A DNA stretch of 64,000 bases from Chamaecrista fasciculata (GCA_003254925.1 QANZ01019395.1:100741-164740); one strand, 5' to 3'; numbered from the stretch's first letter, positions 48,029-61,710 are shown. Numbers and translations are program-made. Notes: generated by a model not told the origin, from the letters alone.

Positions 48029-48851
48029 ATGACTATCCTCATTGACCAACCTGATCTTGGTACGTTTCTTTTGATTTTTTTTTTTCTCATTGTTTGATTA
48101 ATTTTGATTTCATTATTACTTGTCTTTAACATGCTGTTTTTTTCCAATTCATCAGGGTCACAATTTGGAGAGAAGAATTCACATTCTGATGATCAGAAAA
48201 TTAACAATGAGCTTGTGTTGGATGGTGGATTCTCATTGCCAAAATCTGTGTCACAAGATGGGTTTCAAGCCCCAGAAATCAATTCATTCGGCCACTCCTT
48301 CAGGAATTATGATGCAGAAAGTGAAAGGCAGAAAGGTGTTGAAGAATTCTATAGGCGTCAGCACACTTATCAGACACATGACTTTGTAAGAAAATGTGAC
48401 AACGAATTTCAAAATCTATAATATGTGTGATTTTCATGAATGATATATGATGTTGTCTATATTATTGTGTTGTAGGTGAAGAGAATGAGAGAGGAATATG
48501 GGAAATTGAACAAGGGTGAAATGGGAATATGGGAATGCTGTGAGCTTCTGAATGAAGTTGTTGATGAAAGCGATCCTGATTTAGATGAACCCCAAATTGA
48601 GCACTTGTTGCAATCTGCAGAAGCCATTCGAAAAGATTATCCCAATGAAGATTGGCTTCATTTGACTGCTCTTATTCATGGTATATTCCTTTAGTTATCA
48701 TCCTTTTTCTTTGTGATGGGTCCCTATATATACCAAAAATAGAAACTCAAAAAGGACTAATATCAGAATATTCTTCAATTTGCACTTTCAGATCTTGGAA
48801 AGATTCTTCTTCTTCCTCAATTTGGTCAGCTACCTCAATGGGCTGTGGTTG
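48029..48851 (+). CDS. MIOX: Inositol oxygenase (myo-inositol oxygenase), 5' part only
   Basis: Four exons are visible: 48029-48059, 48156-48385, 48476-48680, 48792-48851. All junctions are GT-AG and in phase, giving the first 175 residues. The enzyme is a di-iron oxygenase that cleaves myo-inositol with O2 to D-glucuronate, feeding UDP-sugars for the cell wall. Two family blocks are clear: the N-terminal half ending in QTHDFVKRMREEYGKLNKGE, and the metal-binding part with His130 (IEHLLQ) and the HD pair His155-Asp156 in HDLGK, 25 residues apart as in characterised enzymes. Plant MIOX proteins have about 310 residues, so some 135 residues with the remaining ligands are missing. The model stops because a run of N starts 35 bases after exon 4. 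No later MIOX exon was found beyond the gap. Confidence 0.92.
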
Positions 48852-48886
48852 GTAAGAACTAAACAACAATTTCCCCTTTTTTTTTT

Positions 48887-49529
48887 NNNNNNNNNNNNNN
48901 NNNNNNNNNNNNNNNNNNNNNNNNNNNNNNNNNNNNNNNNNNNNNNNNNNNNNNNNNNNNNNNNNNNNNNNNNNNNNNNNNNNNNNNNNNNNNNNNNNNN
49001 NNNNNNNNNNNNNNNNNNNNNNNNNNNNNNNNNNNNNNNNNNNNNNNNNNNNNNNNNNNNNNNNNNNNNNNNNNNNNNNNNNNNNNNNNNNNNNNNNNNN
49101 NNNNNNNNNNNNNNNNNNNNNNNNNNNNNNNNNNNNNNNNNNNNNNNNNNNNNNNNNNNNNNNNNNNNNNNNNNNNNNNNNNNNNNNNNNNNNNNNNNNN
49201 NNNNNNNNNNNNNNNNNNNNNNNNNNNNNNNNNNNNNNNNNNNNNNNNNNNNNNNNNNNNNNNNNNNNNNNNNNNNNNNNNNNNNNNNNNNNNNNNNNNN
49301 NNNNNNNNNNNNNNNNNNNNNNNNNNNNNNNNNNNNNNNNNNNNNNNNNNNNNNNNNNNNNNNNNNNNNNNNNNNNNNNNNNNNNNNNNNNNNNNNNNNN
49401 NNNNNNNNNNNNNNNNNNNNNNNNNNNNNNNNNNNNNNNNNNNNNNNNNNNNNNNNNNNNNNNNNNNNNNNNNNNNNNNNNNNNNNNNNNNNNNNNNNNN
49501 NNNNNNNNNNNNNNNNNNNNNNNNNNNNN
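48887..49529. other. Assembly gap (643 N)
   Basis: Unresolved bases interrupt the MIOX gene. Both edges are poly-T tracts. The missing exons with their introns would normally need more room than 643 bases, so the gap size or the join may be wrong. Confidence 0.99.
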
Positions 49530-50960
49530 TTTTTTTTTTTAAATTTTTTAGTGGTAGGTTGAATGTATCGTTTCTTACCTTATAATATAATAATTTATTT
49601 CATTTTATTCATTTCAGCTGTGCTTTTAAGTTGAGTTCTTCTTTAAGAGCTATATCTATTGTCAAACAAGTACCTTTTTTTTTTCCCAAACATGCACATC
49701 ATCCAGATTCACGGATATAATACAGAAAAAAGTGAATAATATTACTAGTATAAAAACATTATACTTAAAAAATGACTATAATACACTAACTATTTGGAAC
49801 TCTTAATCATTGTGGAAATTCATTTTTTAATTTTGAAAAGTGACAAATCTTGTAAATTTTTTATTTTGCGAAAAAGATTCTTTTTTCATTAGAGAAAAAA
49901 AAAGATCAATTTTTTTGAAAATTTTGGCTACTATTATTTTTTATACTAGTTAATTTTAAATTTAGATAAAGATAAGTGTAAAAACAACTAAACAGTATAG
50001 ATTGAATAAAAATAATCTTTTGAAAAGTTCAAATATTTAGAAGGTTGATCAATTGGGGTTAATTCTAACGGAATAGATTAATCTCTCATAATATTCGAGG
50101 TCTTTGTAGTTCCTTAAAGTTAGACAAATTAGAGGAGGCAATAACTAAAAGTCTAAAATGCACAACTTTACCTACTACCGAATGACTATATTGTAATTTT
50201 GATAAATATATTTTTGCCTAATTACAAAGTTTTGTACAATCCTTAAATACGGAGAATTCATGTCCCAAATCCTTGTTAGGAGAGTCTCTCATAATATGGT
50301 AAACTCGGATTTAAATCTTTATTAGAAGATATACTCATATTTAGTGCTTAACATTGTCTTAAATATTACTTTGAGGATATTTACGTAAAAGAAAAAAAAA
50401 CTTTTGAAGGTGTATCTTCACTTTTCGAAATTCAAGAAATATTTTATGTAATAACTAAAATTTAAAGAAATTTCGTGCATAAAAGCTTTAGTAATTTTAC
50501 CTGAAAATCATAGTAGAAGAAGCACATATAATTTGGCAAAAAAAAAAAATGGCAGCTCATATGAAGAACATCATTTATGGGTTGCATGGAAGAGAAAAAT
50601 GTATCCCTAATGGAAGAAGTGAAACAAGTGATGGGCCTTATCTTCTTCATATTGGATATTTAAATTTTAGCCCAAACTTTTTTTAAATAGAAAAATTTAG
50701 CCCAAATTTAAGTCCAGTCAAACCATATTTTTGAATCTGTATAAGATAAGAAATAAGATAATACAAGAAGAAGAGTCATTATCAAATCAATCAAATTTTT
50801 ATACAGAATAGTGAATACACCCCCGCCAAAAATGAAAAATAAAAACAAAAATAAAAAACAAACAAACGGTTAAAAACGGAAAGAGAAAAGAAGCACACGT
50901 GCCGTGCGCATGAGCTGTATCTCTGCCCTCTCATCTTCTTTCCCTGTCACCATTCTTTTC
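49530..50960. other. AT-rich DNA after the gap, no MIOX exon seen
   Basis: I looked for the conserved downstream blocks of MIOX (for example the SWGHDDYMY and KYDLYSK regions) in the plus-strand frames and found none. No other gene is apparent. Confidence 0.5.
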
Positions 50961-50971
50961 TTTATTGTTTT

Positions 50972-51509
50972 GGTTAAAGGTTCATTTTGGTCATAAATGT
51001 ATACCTTAATGTTCATTTTGGTCAATTATGTTTCAAAATATTCAAATAGGTCATAAATGTTGATAAAATGTTTCATTTTGGTCCAAACTATTGAATATGG
51101 CTCGTTTCAAGTTCAAACGTGACAAATTTAGAGTTTCGTATTGTTCTCAAAGATTATTTTCTTTATCCAGTTGAGACCGTCAACAAACGAGATCAAATCA
51201 GTCCTAAAAATTGGCTGCTCGTTCCATAGTCAAACAAGCAAAGTTGATTATATTTATCTCGTTTCAAATTTGAATGCGACAAAATTAGAGCTACAAGTTC
51301 CTCTTAACCAGTCTTTTGAACTTGAAATGAGAGACGAGAGAAATATGATCAAATTCAATAATTTGGGACCAAAATGAAACATTTTACCAACATATAGGAC
51401 TAAAATGAAATATTTTGCAAATGTTTAAGACCAATTTGAACATTTTGAAACATAATGGACCAAAATAAACATTAAGACATACATTTAGGGCCAAAATGAC
51501 CCTTTGACC
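50972..51509. mobile_element. Complete R1-family element with 9-bp target duplication
   Basis: The ends are 'ggttaaaggttcattttgg' and the inverse 'ccaaaatgaccctttgacc'. The flanks 50963-50971 (tattgtttt) and 51510-51518 (tattttttt) match at 8 of 9. This copy best shows the family termini and suggests Mutator-like transposition. 538 bp, non-coding. It ends about 340 bp upstream of the next gene's ATG. Confidence 0.65.
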
Positions 51510-51850
51510 TATTTTTTTGTTTCATTTTGTTTTTTTCTCTGCTTCGATTTCTCTGGACGCCATTTGTATACCTTCTCTTTTCCCTCTTTTCACATTGCCT
51601 TCTCTCCCAAATTCCCAAACCCTCCTTCTATACAATATAGACACATACGACCTCTATACTCTGTAATTTCACACTTTCCGGAAATTTCATTTTATCTACA
51701 AAACCCTCCTTCTTTTTCCCTTTCCGTTTTCAATTTTGCCATCAACTCTGTACATACTACATACATACACTTCATACTTCTTCATTCTTATTCACACAAT
51801 CACTCACATATTCGTTGCGATTCTGATGACTTTATTATTATTCCCTTTTC

Positions 51851-54800
51851 ATGGCTTTCACTCTTTATAGTTTCCCTTTCCCTTTCTTCTTCCATCTAAC
51901 TGTCGTATTCGCGATTTCCGTACTCTACTACTCAACTCTCTCTGCTGCTTTAGACGACGCCTTCTCCATTATCGGTTCCGATTTTGACTCTTTGTACAGC
52001 GATTATACTCCTCCGTCGCCGCCGCCTCCTCCGCCGCTTCCTCACCCTCCCTCCCTCTCGTGCGAACAGGATCTTCATGGAATCGGGTCTCTGAATACCT
52101 CCTGCCACCTCAATTCCAGTTTGGTTTTCGATACTGATATCTATATAGAAGGAAACGGAAGTTTACATATACTTCCCAATGTAAATTTGAGTTGCCCAGT
52201 TTTCGGTTGCATTATTTTGATCAATATAAGTAGGGAATTTAGTTTGCACAGTGGTTCAGTGATAATTGCGGGGACTGTTTATGTGGAATCTCATAATGTA
52301 AGTTTGTTTGGTGGGTCATTGATCAATGTGACTGGGTTAGCTGGTGAACCTCCTTCACAGACTAGTGGGACACCAAGTGGAACCCAAGGTGCTGGTGGAG
52401 GACATGGTGGGAGAGGTGCTACTTGCGTCACAGATAATACCAAACTTCCCGGTGATGTTTGGGGCGGCGATGCGTACTCGTGGTCGACGCTTGATAAGCC
52501 TTGGAGCTACGGAAGTAAGGGTGGGACCACTAGCAAAGAAGTGAGATATGGTGGGGAAGGAGGTGGGAGAATCAAGTTTGAAATAAAGGATTCCATAGAA
52601 GTCTCTGGGGATCTTTCAGCAAATGGAGGTGATGGTGGGATCAAGGGTGGGGGAGGTTCTGGCGGCAGCATTTTTATTTTAGCTCATAGAATGTAATTTC
52701 ATCCTCCTTATAACTTTACGTGAATTACTTTTATTTGTTATGGCTGCTAGTATATTCCCTTCCCCAGCACCCCCACCAAGTGGAGACTCGAACCGGGTTG
52801 GCCCTTATATGATATGATAATAATGATATGATTGTAAGGAATTGATTTGTAATTGCAACATGTTTTCAATCAAGCCTTTTGGGTCTGTGGATGTTTTATC
52901 CTGCACTAGAGTTTTGTTGGTTATTGAGTTTTAGTCTATTTGAAGTTTTTAAGGTTGCCTGTATAAAGGACTGTAGCCTGTCTTAGAAAACAACCTGTTA
53001 TCATACAGTTGAAATATAGATTGCTTTTATAATTTTCCTTAGTTTTTTTTCCGTCATTCTGTTAATTTTGACTTTGGGAACCACTGTTCTGTATTACATT
53101 TAAATATTGAGTTTCTTAGGATTGGTGGAATAGACAAAATAACTTTGAAGTAATATTACCTACAACTTTGTTTTGGTAGATTAGTAGAGATAAGGGAACA
53201 TAATAAAACTCCAAAAAACTGTGTGCCTGTGTATTAATCTTGAGAGTAGAGTTTTGGAAAATATAAGAGTTAATATGAACAAAAAAGAACTTGTTATCGT
53301 GTTCATTCTTAAAATCATTTTATGTTAGTGAGCGGTTTGGTTGAGGGATTTCACCCTTCACCCTGGTTTTTGAAGGGTATGAGAAGGTAACATTAGGTCC
53401 TAAAGGTGGTCACCAATGTCAAGCTCATTTCAGGCACTTAGTTTTACTGTTGTCAGCTCCTATTATGCTCTAATTTCCCCATGTAATTTCTTATTTCTTT
53501 GTGCTAATACAAAAGTTTGCTTTGTGAAGTGCAGGACTGGAACTGGAAGGTTCAGTGCAACAGGAGGGGATGGATTTGCTGGGGGTGGGGGTGGAAGAAT
53601 CTCAGTCAAAGTTTTCAGTAGACATGATGATACTGTCTTCTTTGTTCATGGTGCGATACAGTGAATAGTTTTTTGGAAAATGAAATTTTCTCATGATCTC
53701 CCTATATTATTCTTTGTATTTTAATGAACAGTTTAACACAGGTGACAAATTATTCATCATAGGAAAAATAAGAACATTTCTCTTAAAGAAGCTTGTTCTG
53801 ATGTTTGCAGGAGGAAATAGTTTTGGATGTTCTAGCAACGCTGGTGCTGCAGGGACATACTATGATGCTGTTCCTCGCAGTCTTTATATCTGCAATCATA
53901 ACTTGTCCACACAGACCGACACGCTTCTGTTGGAATTTCCTAAGGTGCCTCTTTGGACAAATATTTATGTGCAGAATCAGGCCAAGGCATTATTTCCTTT
54001 ATATTGGAGCCGTGTTCAGGTGATTGAATTGTTGAGCATATGGCTCCTTTTTGAAAGTTTTATTTCTGGATATTAAAAAAGCAGGATTCATGAAGGGAGG
54101 AGAAAAAAGGAGACACAGAAAGATCAAACATAACAGTAGACAAAATATTAAGGCCCTCTGGTCTCTCTGTAAATTTTTTATTCACTGATTGACAGGTTGG
54201 CGGACTCATTCGTATGACAAATGGTGCGGTTTTGAGCTTTGGGCTTGTTCATTATAGTTCATCAGAGTTTGAGTTAATGGCAGAAGAGCTCCTAATGAGT
54301 GACTCTGTGATCAAGGCAAGTAGAAGACAAACTTTTCTTCTTTTTAGATACTATTTCTTCACTTGTGTTCCATTCATATTCTTCTTCCATGTTGGAGAAG
54401 CAGATTCTTTTCAATATTCTTTTCAATAGTTCATATATTTAGAAGTTTTTTCTCCACACTTTCCACGATAGGATGCCAACAAAAGTGGGCATAAAACATT
54501 TATATATATTCTGATTATTTATCTTTTGCTCTCTATCATATATTCCAAAGTGACCTATGAACCTTTTTCCAGCAACACAAATCTTCACATGATAATTGAT
54601 TGTACACTTCACATCAATGTTGTTAGGACTGAACCTTTCAATGACTCGGACAAGCATTCGGTTCATGATTTGATCGGTTTAACCGATTGAACCATCGGTC
54701 GAACCAGGTCGAACCAGATGATGTAATAATTAATAAATATTAATTACTTTTAATATATATAAAATATAAACATTATATACACACAATTAAAATTAATAAT

Positions 54801-57800
54801 TCAATATATTTTTTTTTGGTTAAACTGAAATAGAATACGTTACAAAAATAATACAAAGACATAAAGTAAAGACAACACAACACATATATAGCTAGATAGG
54901 TTTTTAAATGTAATAAATTTTATGCAAATCAAACAATTTTTTTTATAAAATAAAACAAATTAAGTGAGCTTTAGATATGATTTCATTAATTTTTTTGTTT
55001 AAAAGTTAAAATGTGAATTTGTTGTCAAAAAACTAGTTCAGCAGTTGGACTGTCGGTTCAATGGTTCTGGCCGGTTAAATCCGGTCTAACTGCTAATTTG
55101 GTTTTTAAGTTGAACCAACTCGTTCTAGTGTCTCTTACTTTTGGCACATTTTGTTAGATTGGATCTTATTTAGACATTAACCTAAAATATAAACAATGCC
55201 TTCACTTTCTTTATCTTGCTCTGTTTCATCATCCAAGCAGATATATGGAGCTCTCCGAATGTCTGTTAAAATTCACTTGATGTTGAATTCCAAGATTCTA
55301 ATAGATGCTGCTGGTAATTCAATTGTTGCAACATCATTACTTGAAGCTACTAATTTGGTAGTTCTCAAGGTAGATATTGTCTTCATTTTTCTCAATTATT
55401 GCAGAATTATAATCTGTATTGATTATTGTATGACATGCTTCCTCATGTGTGGTGGTCAGGAGTCATCTGTGATTCATTCTAATGCAAATTTGGGAGTTCA
55501 TGGACAAGGTTTTTTAAACTTGTCAGGACCTGGAAATCTGATTGAAGCACAACATCTAATATTGTCGTTGTTTTATGGTATTCAAGTAAGTTAAAGGCTC
55601 ATTGGGTGGTTCTTATGCTTGCATACAGACTATGAAATAATGTTCATCCTGTTGTGTAACATGGAACAGACATGTGATTGTCTTTTATAAAATTTCTTGC
55701 AGGAAAGCTTTTATGATTGAATTTCTACTTTGAAGTCATGTTCAGATTGAATGCTTTTTAAGTTGTTTGGAGAGATGTTTTTATTGGAGAAGTCGGAAAC
55801 CTTGCTTTGTTTTTTATTTTATTCCTCACATCTATAATTTTCTACTTTAAAAGCAAAGAATGTTGAGTGCATAGCTATGTGGATGAGAAATTATATGGAG
55901 TGTTCACATGCTAGACTTGACAAAGATAACTTGTATGTTGTTTCCTTTCTTTGCCCAGAATTTTGACTTGTGATATTTGCAATTCATCAAATTGATTTCC
56001 TGATCTTTAAACTTCTTTCTCATTATTTGTGTACTAATACAATGAAAATCATCTCTGAACTTTGAAGGTTGAGTCTGGATCTGTTCTACGAGGTCCTTTA
56101 GAGGCTGCTGGTGATAATGATATGTAAGATTGTGGCTTTATGTAATGCCTATCACTTAACCATATGGTTCTCTATATTGTTTAATTATATTTGTGAAAAT
56201 TCTAGGAGACCGGGATTGTACTGTGAACTTGCTAATTGCCCGAATGAATTGCTTCATCCACCTGAGGACTGTAACGTTAACTCTTCATTGGCCTTCACCC
56301 TTCAGGTTTTCACTAGCCTTATGAAGAACTAAATTTTTAAATTGATCTAGATCATTCTTATATTAAGGATTTGGCTATTGTTTTCCTTAAAATGGTTGGC
56401 TTGGATTGTTGCCCCAGATATGCCGGGTTGAAGAAGTCATTGTCAAGGGCACCATAACTGGCTCTGTTGTGCACTTTCACTGGGTTAGAAATGTAGATGT
56501 CCACTATTCTGGAGTCATCAGTGCATATGGACTTGGTATTATTGGCTTTTCCTTTAGATACTAGACCCCCTTCAAATTATAAATCAATCAGTACTTTTTA
56601 AAAACTTGTAATCATGTTATAATTATTATTTTGGACATTTTGCAGGCTGTACTGGTGGGCTGGGTAGAGGAAGGTATTCTGAGAATGGTCTTGGTAGTGG
56701 AGGAGGACATGGGGGGAATGGTGGGGAGGGATATTATAATGGAAATTACATTGAGGGTGGTACCACATATGGGAATGCAGATTTGCCTTGTGAACTTGGT
56801 AGTGGAAGTGGAAATGATAGTCTAGCTGGTGCAACTGCAGGTGGTGGCATTATTGGTATGTAAGATATAAGTAAAAACTTGGTTGTGGCTGAATTACGGT
56901 TTGGTATTTAAATGTTTTAGCCTTGTAGGTATTAGGTGCTAACATATAGTTGTTATCTCGACTTCTGACAGTGATGGGTTCTTTGGAACACTCATTGACA
57001 AGTTTGACTCTAGAAGGTGCACTCAGAGCTGATGGAGAAAGCTTTGGCGAAGACATTATGGAGCTAGAAGGTAGGTTCATTTCAGGCATTGGTCCAGGTG
57101 GTGGCTCAGGTGGAACCATTCTGTTGTTTGTCCATACATTAGTGCTTGGTGACCCGTCTTTAATCTCAAGTAATGGAGGACATGGTAGTCCTGGTGGTGG
57201 TGGAGGTGGGGGTGGTGGAAGGATTCACTTTCATTGGGCTTACATACCAGTTGGAGATGAATATATTCCTTTAGCAAGGGTTAATGGAAGTATTATTAAC
57301 AGGTCTGTATATGGTAAAGCATTTTTCTTATTGAGATCTGCTGCATTTGTCTTTGCATCTTGTTGTAGATGAAGTTTTTGAAATTGTGACTAATTAATAT
57401 CCTACCATTTGTTTAGTGCTAGTAATTGTGTATTGCCATTCTCTATCCAACCACTAGCAATAGCAAAGAACATGAAATAATATTCTCTAGGTGGATAGTT
57501 TCAGTCTATTTCATTTGACAAATATACTCTGAAAACGTTTATTCTGTGGTTTCATGACACTTAAGTAATATTGGCTTAAATTGCTGGCTAAGGTTATTGG
57601 AAATACTTCATTTTGGCTTATGGTCAATCATAAAGCCCAGAGCCTTTCCCACAGAAGATCAAATAATGGTTTTGTAACTTCCAAATAAAATGAAAAGTAT
57701 TTTAAAACATCGTGGGATGGTGTCTTGATGAAACTTCAATATGTTGTACAATAGGAAAAATAAGATAATGCCCTTAATCATTTAGTATCCTTTTTCATCA

Positions 57801-60800
57801 GTTTTGGAAATAACAGTTTTGTATTTAATTAGGTTCTTTCTTCATTGTTTTCTTTGCCAGTGAAGAGTGGGGGTGGGTAGACAGTAATCATTTAATTATG
57901 CTTTTTGTCTGCAATTGTTACTTCAATTGACTTGCAGGGTTAATGTCTGTGCTTCCTCAACTTTATGCGATGCTTTAATGTCACTTTTTGCTTCCCAGCT
58001 GATCCTTGAATATATCTTTTCTCGTGCTATTTTTTTCACTTTAACTTTCTGTGTGAGCCTTGGCTGTTCTTGTATGTTGTATCAATGTAGCATCTTGAAT
58101 TGCTTGCAAGAGTAGTGCTGAGATCAATCTGGTTGAGTATTTATTTCTGGTTTCAGGGGAGGCCTTGGTGGAGGCAAGGGTCTTCCTGGAAAAAATGGAA
58201 CTATCAGTGGAAGAGCATGCCCCAAAGGGCTTTATGGTATCTTTTGTGAGGTAGGTTTGCGGTTTATGATTTTTCACAATTTTTTTAAAAAAATCTAAGT
58301 AAAATTAAGGTTTAGAAAATTTAGATGGTTTGATGATTTGAGATTTAGTTCTAATCTTATGCTTGTGTTGTTTGGCCATATTTTAGGATCAGTTCTTCAG
58401 TTGCTTTTACTTGGTTATTTGAATTTGAAGTTTTTAACAATGCAAATTGTGTTGCAGGAGTGCCCTGTTGGTACTTTCAAAAATGTCAGTGGATCAGATA
58501 CATCACTTTGTTATGATTGCCCACCTCGTGAGCTTCCTCATCGTGCCATATTTGTTTCTGTTCGAGGTATTAATTTTCATCTTGCTTTCACCACACCTCA
58601 AAGTTAAAGTAAAGGGTGCATTTTTTTCTTTTTGGGTCTGTAAGGTTTTAATTGAAAATTTTCAACTGGAATTTTCGTTCTGCCACTGGTTTGAGGGGCT
58701 GCATTATTATTACTTGTAAAATTTTAGGATAATGATTCATGCATAATTTTTTATTTGATTTTATTGTTTTATCTCCTTTTTAACAGGTGGTGTCACAGAA
58801 ACTCCTTGTCCATACCAGTGCATATCTGATAGATATCATATGCCAAATTGTAATACAGCATTTGAAGAGTTGGTATACACTTTTGGTGGGCCGTGGATCT
58901 TTGGTTTTATTCTCTTAGGTCTTCTTATACTGCTAGCTCTAGTTCTCAGTGTTGCACGAATGAAATATGCTGGTGGGGATGATATACCGGCACTTGCACC
59001 TGCTCGACATGATACTCGAATAAACCATTCTTTCCCTTTTCTGGAATCGCTAAATGAGGTCTATTATCATCTCCCTTTTGAAATTCATGATTTTTACTAC
59101 ACTCTCAGATGCAAGGTTGCCGTGCATTTTTATCATAATATTTTCTTTAATCTTTCAGATTATTGAAACAAATAGAAGTGAGGAGTCTCAGAGTCATGTG
59201 CACAGATTGTATTTCCAGGGCCCAAATACTTTTGGTGAACCTTGGCATCTATCTCATTGTCCCCCAGAGCAAGTAAAAGATATTGTGTATGCCACTTGTT
59301 CTATAAAAACTGAGAATTCTTATTTTGTGGCAAACAATATTTAAGGGGTTTGCTTCTAGCTTATGTTATGCTTATAAACTGACATATAATTTTTAATTAT
59401 GTCATCCAATGCAGATTTGAAGATGCCTTCAATAGATTTGTGGATGAGATTAATAGTTTAGCTACTTATCACTGGTGGGAAGGTTCTATATACAGTGTCC
59501 TTTGTGTCATTGCATATCCTCTTGCATGGTCATGGCTACAAAGGCGACGAAGAAAGAAATTACAGCAACTTCGAGAGTTTGTTCGATCAGAATATGATCA
59601 TGCTTGCTTGCGCTCTTGCCGTTCACGAGCACTTTATGAAGGGCTCAAGGTTTCTTAGATTTTATATCTTAAATTCATACCCTTAATAATCGTCCTCCCC
59701 TTTGAATTGTGTCTTTGAAGTTATTAACTTCCTTAAAACAATGTAGAACCTTTTTAATATCTAATATCTTGATAGTGAACTGAACTTGGTTTCCTTTTAT
59801 CGCTGTGGTATGATTTCTTCAAGATATTTTTCTTCCTCTATTTTTCCTTGTTATTGCATTACAATATATTATATTTAACAATTGTCAGAATTTTTAAGGT
59901 ATTAAATAAAAAAATATTTCAGCAGTATTCATTGCTATTATTACTGTAAAATGTTGCAGGTAGCTGCAACATCTGATTTGATGCTGGCTTATTTGGACTT
60001 CTTCCTTGGTGGGGATGAGAAAAGATCAATTCTGCCCCCTCGTCTTCATCAAAGATTTCCTATGTCTATAATTTTTGGGGGTGATGGAAGTTACATGGCT
60101 CCTTTCTCTCTTAGTAGTGACAATATTCTTACTAGCGTCATGAGTCAGGTTAGTTCATTGCAAAGGCAGCTGTCATCTTACGTGAATTGTTTCAATTGTT
60201 TCTTTATATCAATTTACTGGCTGATTTTGCTATCCATGTGCCCTCTAGTCTATTCCACCAACTATATGGTATCGATTAGTGGCTGGTCTTAATGCTCAAC
60301 TGCGCTTAGTTCATCGTGGACGTCTGAAAATAACTTTCAGGCATGTTATCAGCTGGGTTGATCTATACGCCAATCCTACTTTGGTTACATATGGTGTGCG
60401 TGTTGATCTTGCCTGGTTTCAGCCCACAGCTTCTGGTTATTGCCAGTTTGGACTGGTGGTACATGCCACTAAGAATGAAATCATGTCACTATCATTGCAA
60501 AATCATGATGAATCAAGAATAAGTGGAACACAGTCAAAGTAATCATAACTTCTTCCTTTTTTCTGTTCCCAAGTTTATAGTAGTATGACTAACTTTCTTT
60601 TCTTTCCTTTTTGGAGTTTTCTTAGAAGTCACGGTAACCCAGCAGATCACTTGACAAGCAATGAACAGCTGATGATGCCAAGGAGGATGGTTGGTGGGAT
60701 ATTAAATGCGAAGAGCTTAAAAATGCTTAACGAGAAAATAACTATAAACTATATCTTTGCTTTTATATTGTATAACACGAAGCCAGCTGGTCATCAGGTA

Positions 60801-61710
60801 ATAAAATGATTTCTATTGTCGACTTTACTTACTATGTCTCACAAATTCAGGCTAATGTCACTTTACTGAATCTCATGTCGTTTCAGGATCTTGTTGGTCT
60901 GGTTATCTCAATACTACTACTGGGAGATTTTATCTTAGTATTGCTCACTTTGCTTCAGATGTACTCGCTGTCGCTGCTGAACTTCCTCTTAGTTTTGTTT
61001 ATCCTTCCTCTTGGTGTACTATTTCCATTTCCATCTGGAATCAACGCTTTGTTTAGTCAAGGACCAAGGAAATCTGCAGGTCTCGCTCGTCTTTATGCTT
61101 TGTGGAATCTTACTTCCTTAGTCAATGTTGTAAGTTTTTCTAAATCTTTGTCTTCCATCTTTCTGATTTATATTTCAAATTAACTGGGAAAGCAATAGTT
61201 AGAAGGCTGACCATATGGGTCATAATAAGTGGTGCTACAGAATTTTGTTCACAATGTTATTAGTACTTATTTTCACTTTATTATTATCTTTTTGTGCAGT
61301 AAGAACTGTCCAATTTCCTTATTTGTTTTAAAAATGGATATTCATTTGACAGGTAGTTGCCTTCTTTTGTGGATTGATTCATTATACAGCATTCTCAAAT
61401 AAAATGCACTCCAACTTTGGATCCTGGAATTTTAGCATGTAAGTGCCTTTTACCATCTGCCGAAGCTAATAATTGTTGTAAATGGTGAATTGATTCTTGG
61501 GCTGAATTTTGTCACTATTTTAACAAATATCTCTGCGTTTTTGCTTTGCTGGGAGAATGCAGGGATGAAAGTGAATGGTGGATTCTTCCTTCTGGTTTGG
61601 CCTTGTGTAAACTTATCCAAGATCCTCTTGTCAACAGACATGTGGCTAACCAGGAAATTCAAGATCCTTCCTTGTACAGCAATGATCCCGATGTCTTCTG
61701 GCAGTCTTGA
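51851..61710 (+). CDS. Large glycine-rich multi-pass membrane protein (At4g32920/At5g11700 family)
   Basis: Twenty-two exons, all in phase, encode 1440 residues: 51851-52692, 53535-53650, 53811-54019, 54196-54315, 55241-55369, 55460-55585, 56068-56123, 56206-56305, 56418-56535, 56646-56855, 56972-57302, 58157-58250, 58458-58566, 58787-59058, 59159-59286, 59415-59649, 59960-60148, 60249-60538, 60626-60797, 60887-61129, 61353-61438, 61563-61710. Plan: signal peptide (1-33), proline run (54-67), a long extracellular region with repeated Gly-rich GGxGGGGGGRI blocks, a Cys-rich ephrin-receptor-like stretch (about 815-876), a membrane helix (891-910), another at about 1011-1027, then a hydrophobic C terminus (about 1284-1380) with several passes. 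Length and order match the Arabidopsis relatives (about 1430-1480 aa). Function is unknown. Exon 4 ends AAG before gcaagt, a probable GC-AG intron; all other introns are GT-AG. The ATG is followed by a good signal peptide. Confidence 0.93.
54617..55145. mobile_element. MITE of the 'ccggtt/aaccgg' family in intron 4 of the glycine-rich gene
   Basis: Left phrases 'gatcggtttaaccgattga' and 'gtcgaaccaggtcgaacca', and right phrases 'ggttctggccggttaaatc', mirror each other around an AT-rich core. It belongs to the family at 24650 and 45430. It enlarges the intron that has the GC donor to about 925 bases. Confidence 0.5.

Noticed and set aside
48780-49562. Open frame of 260 codons spanning the N run
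   Set aside because: Almost all codons are unknown bases; the start lies in MIOX exon 4 read in the wrong frame. Not a gene.
52760-52830. B-box-like 'gagactcgaaccgggttgg' in intron 1 of the glycine-rich gene
   Set aside because: It resembles a tRNA or SINE B-box, but I found no A-box, tail or duplication. Too little to annotate.
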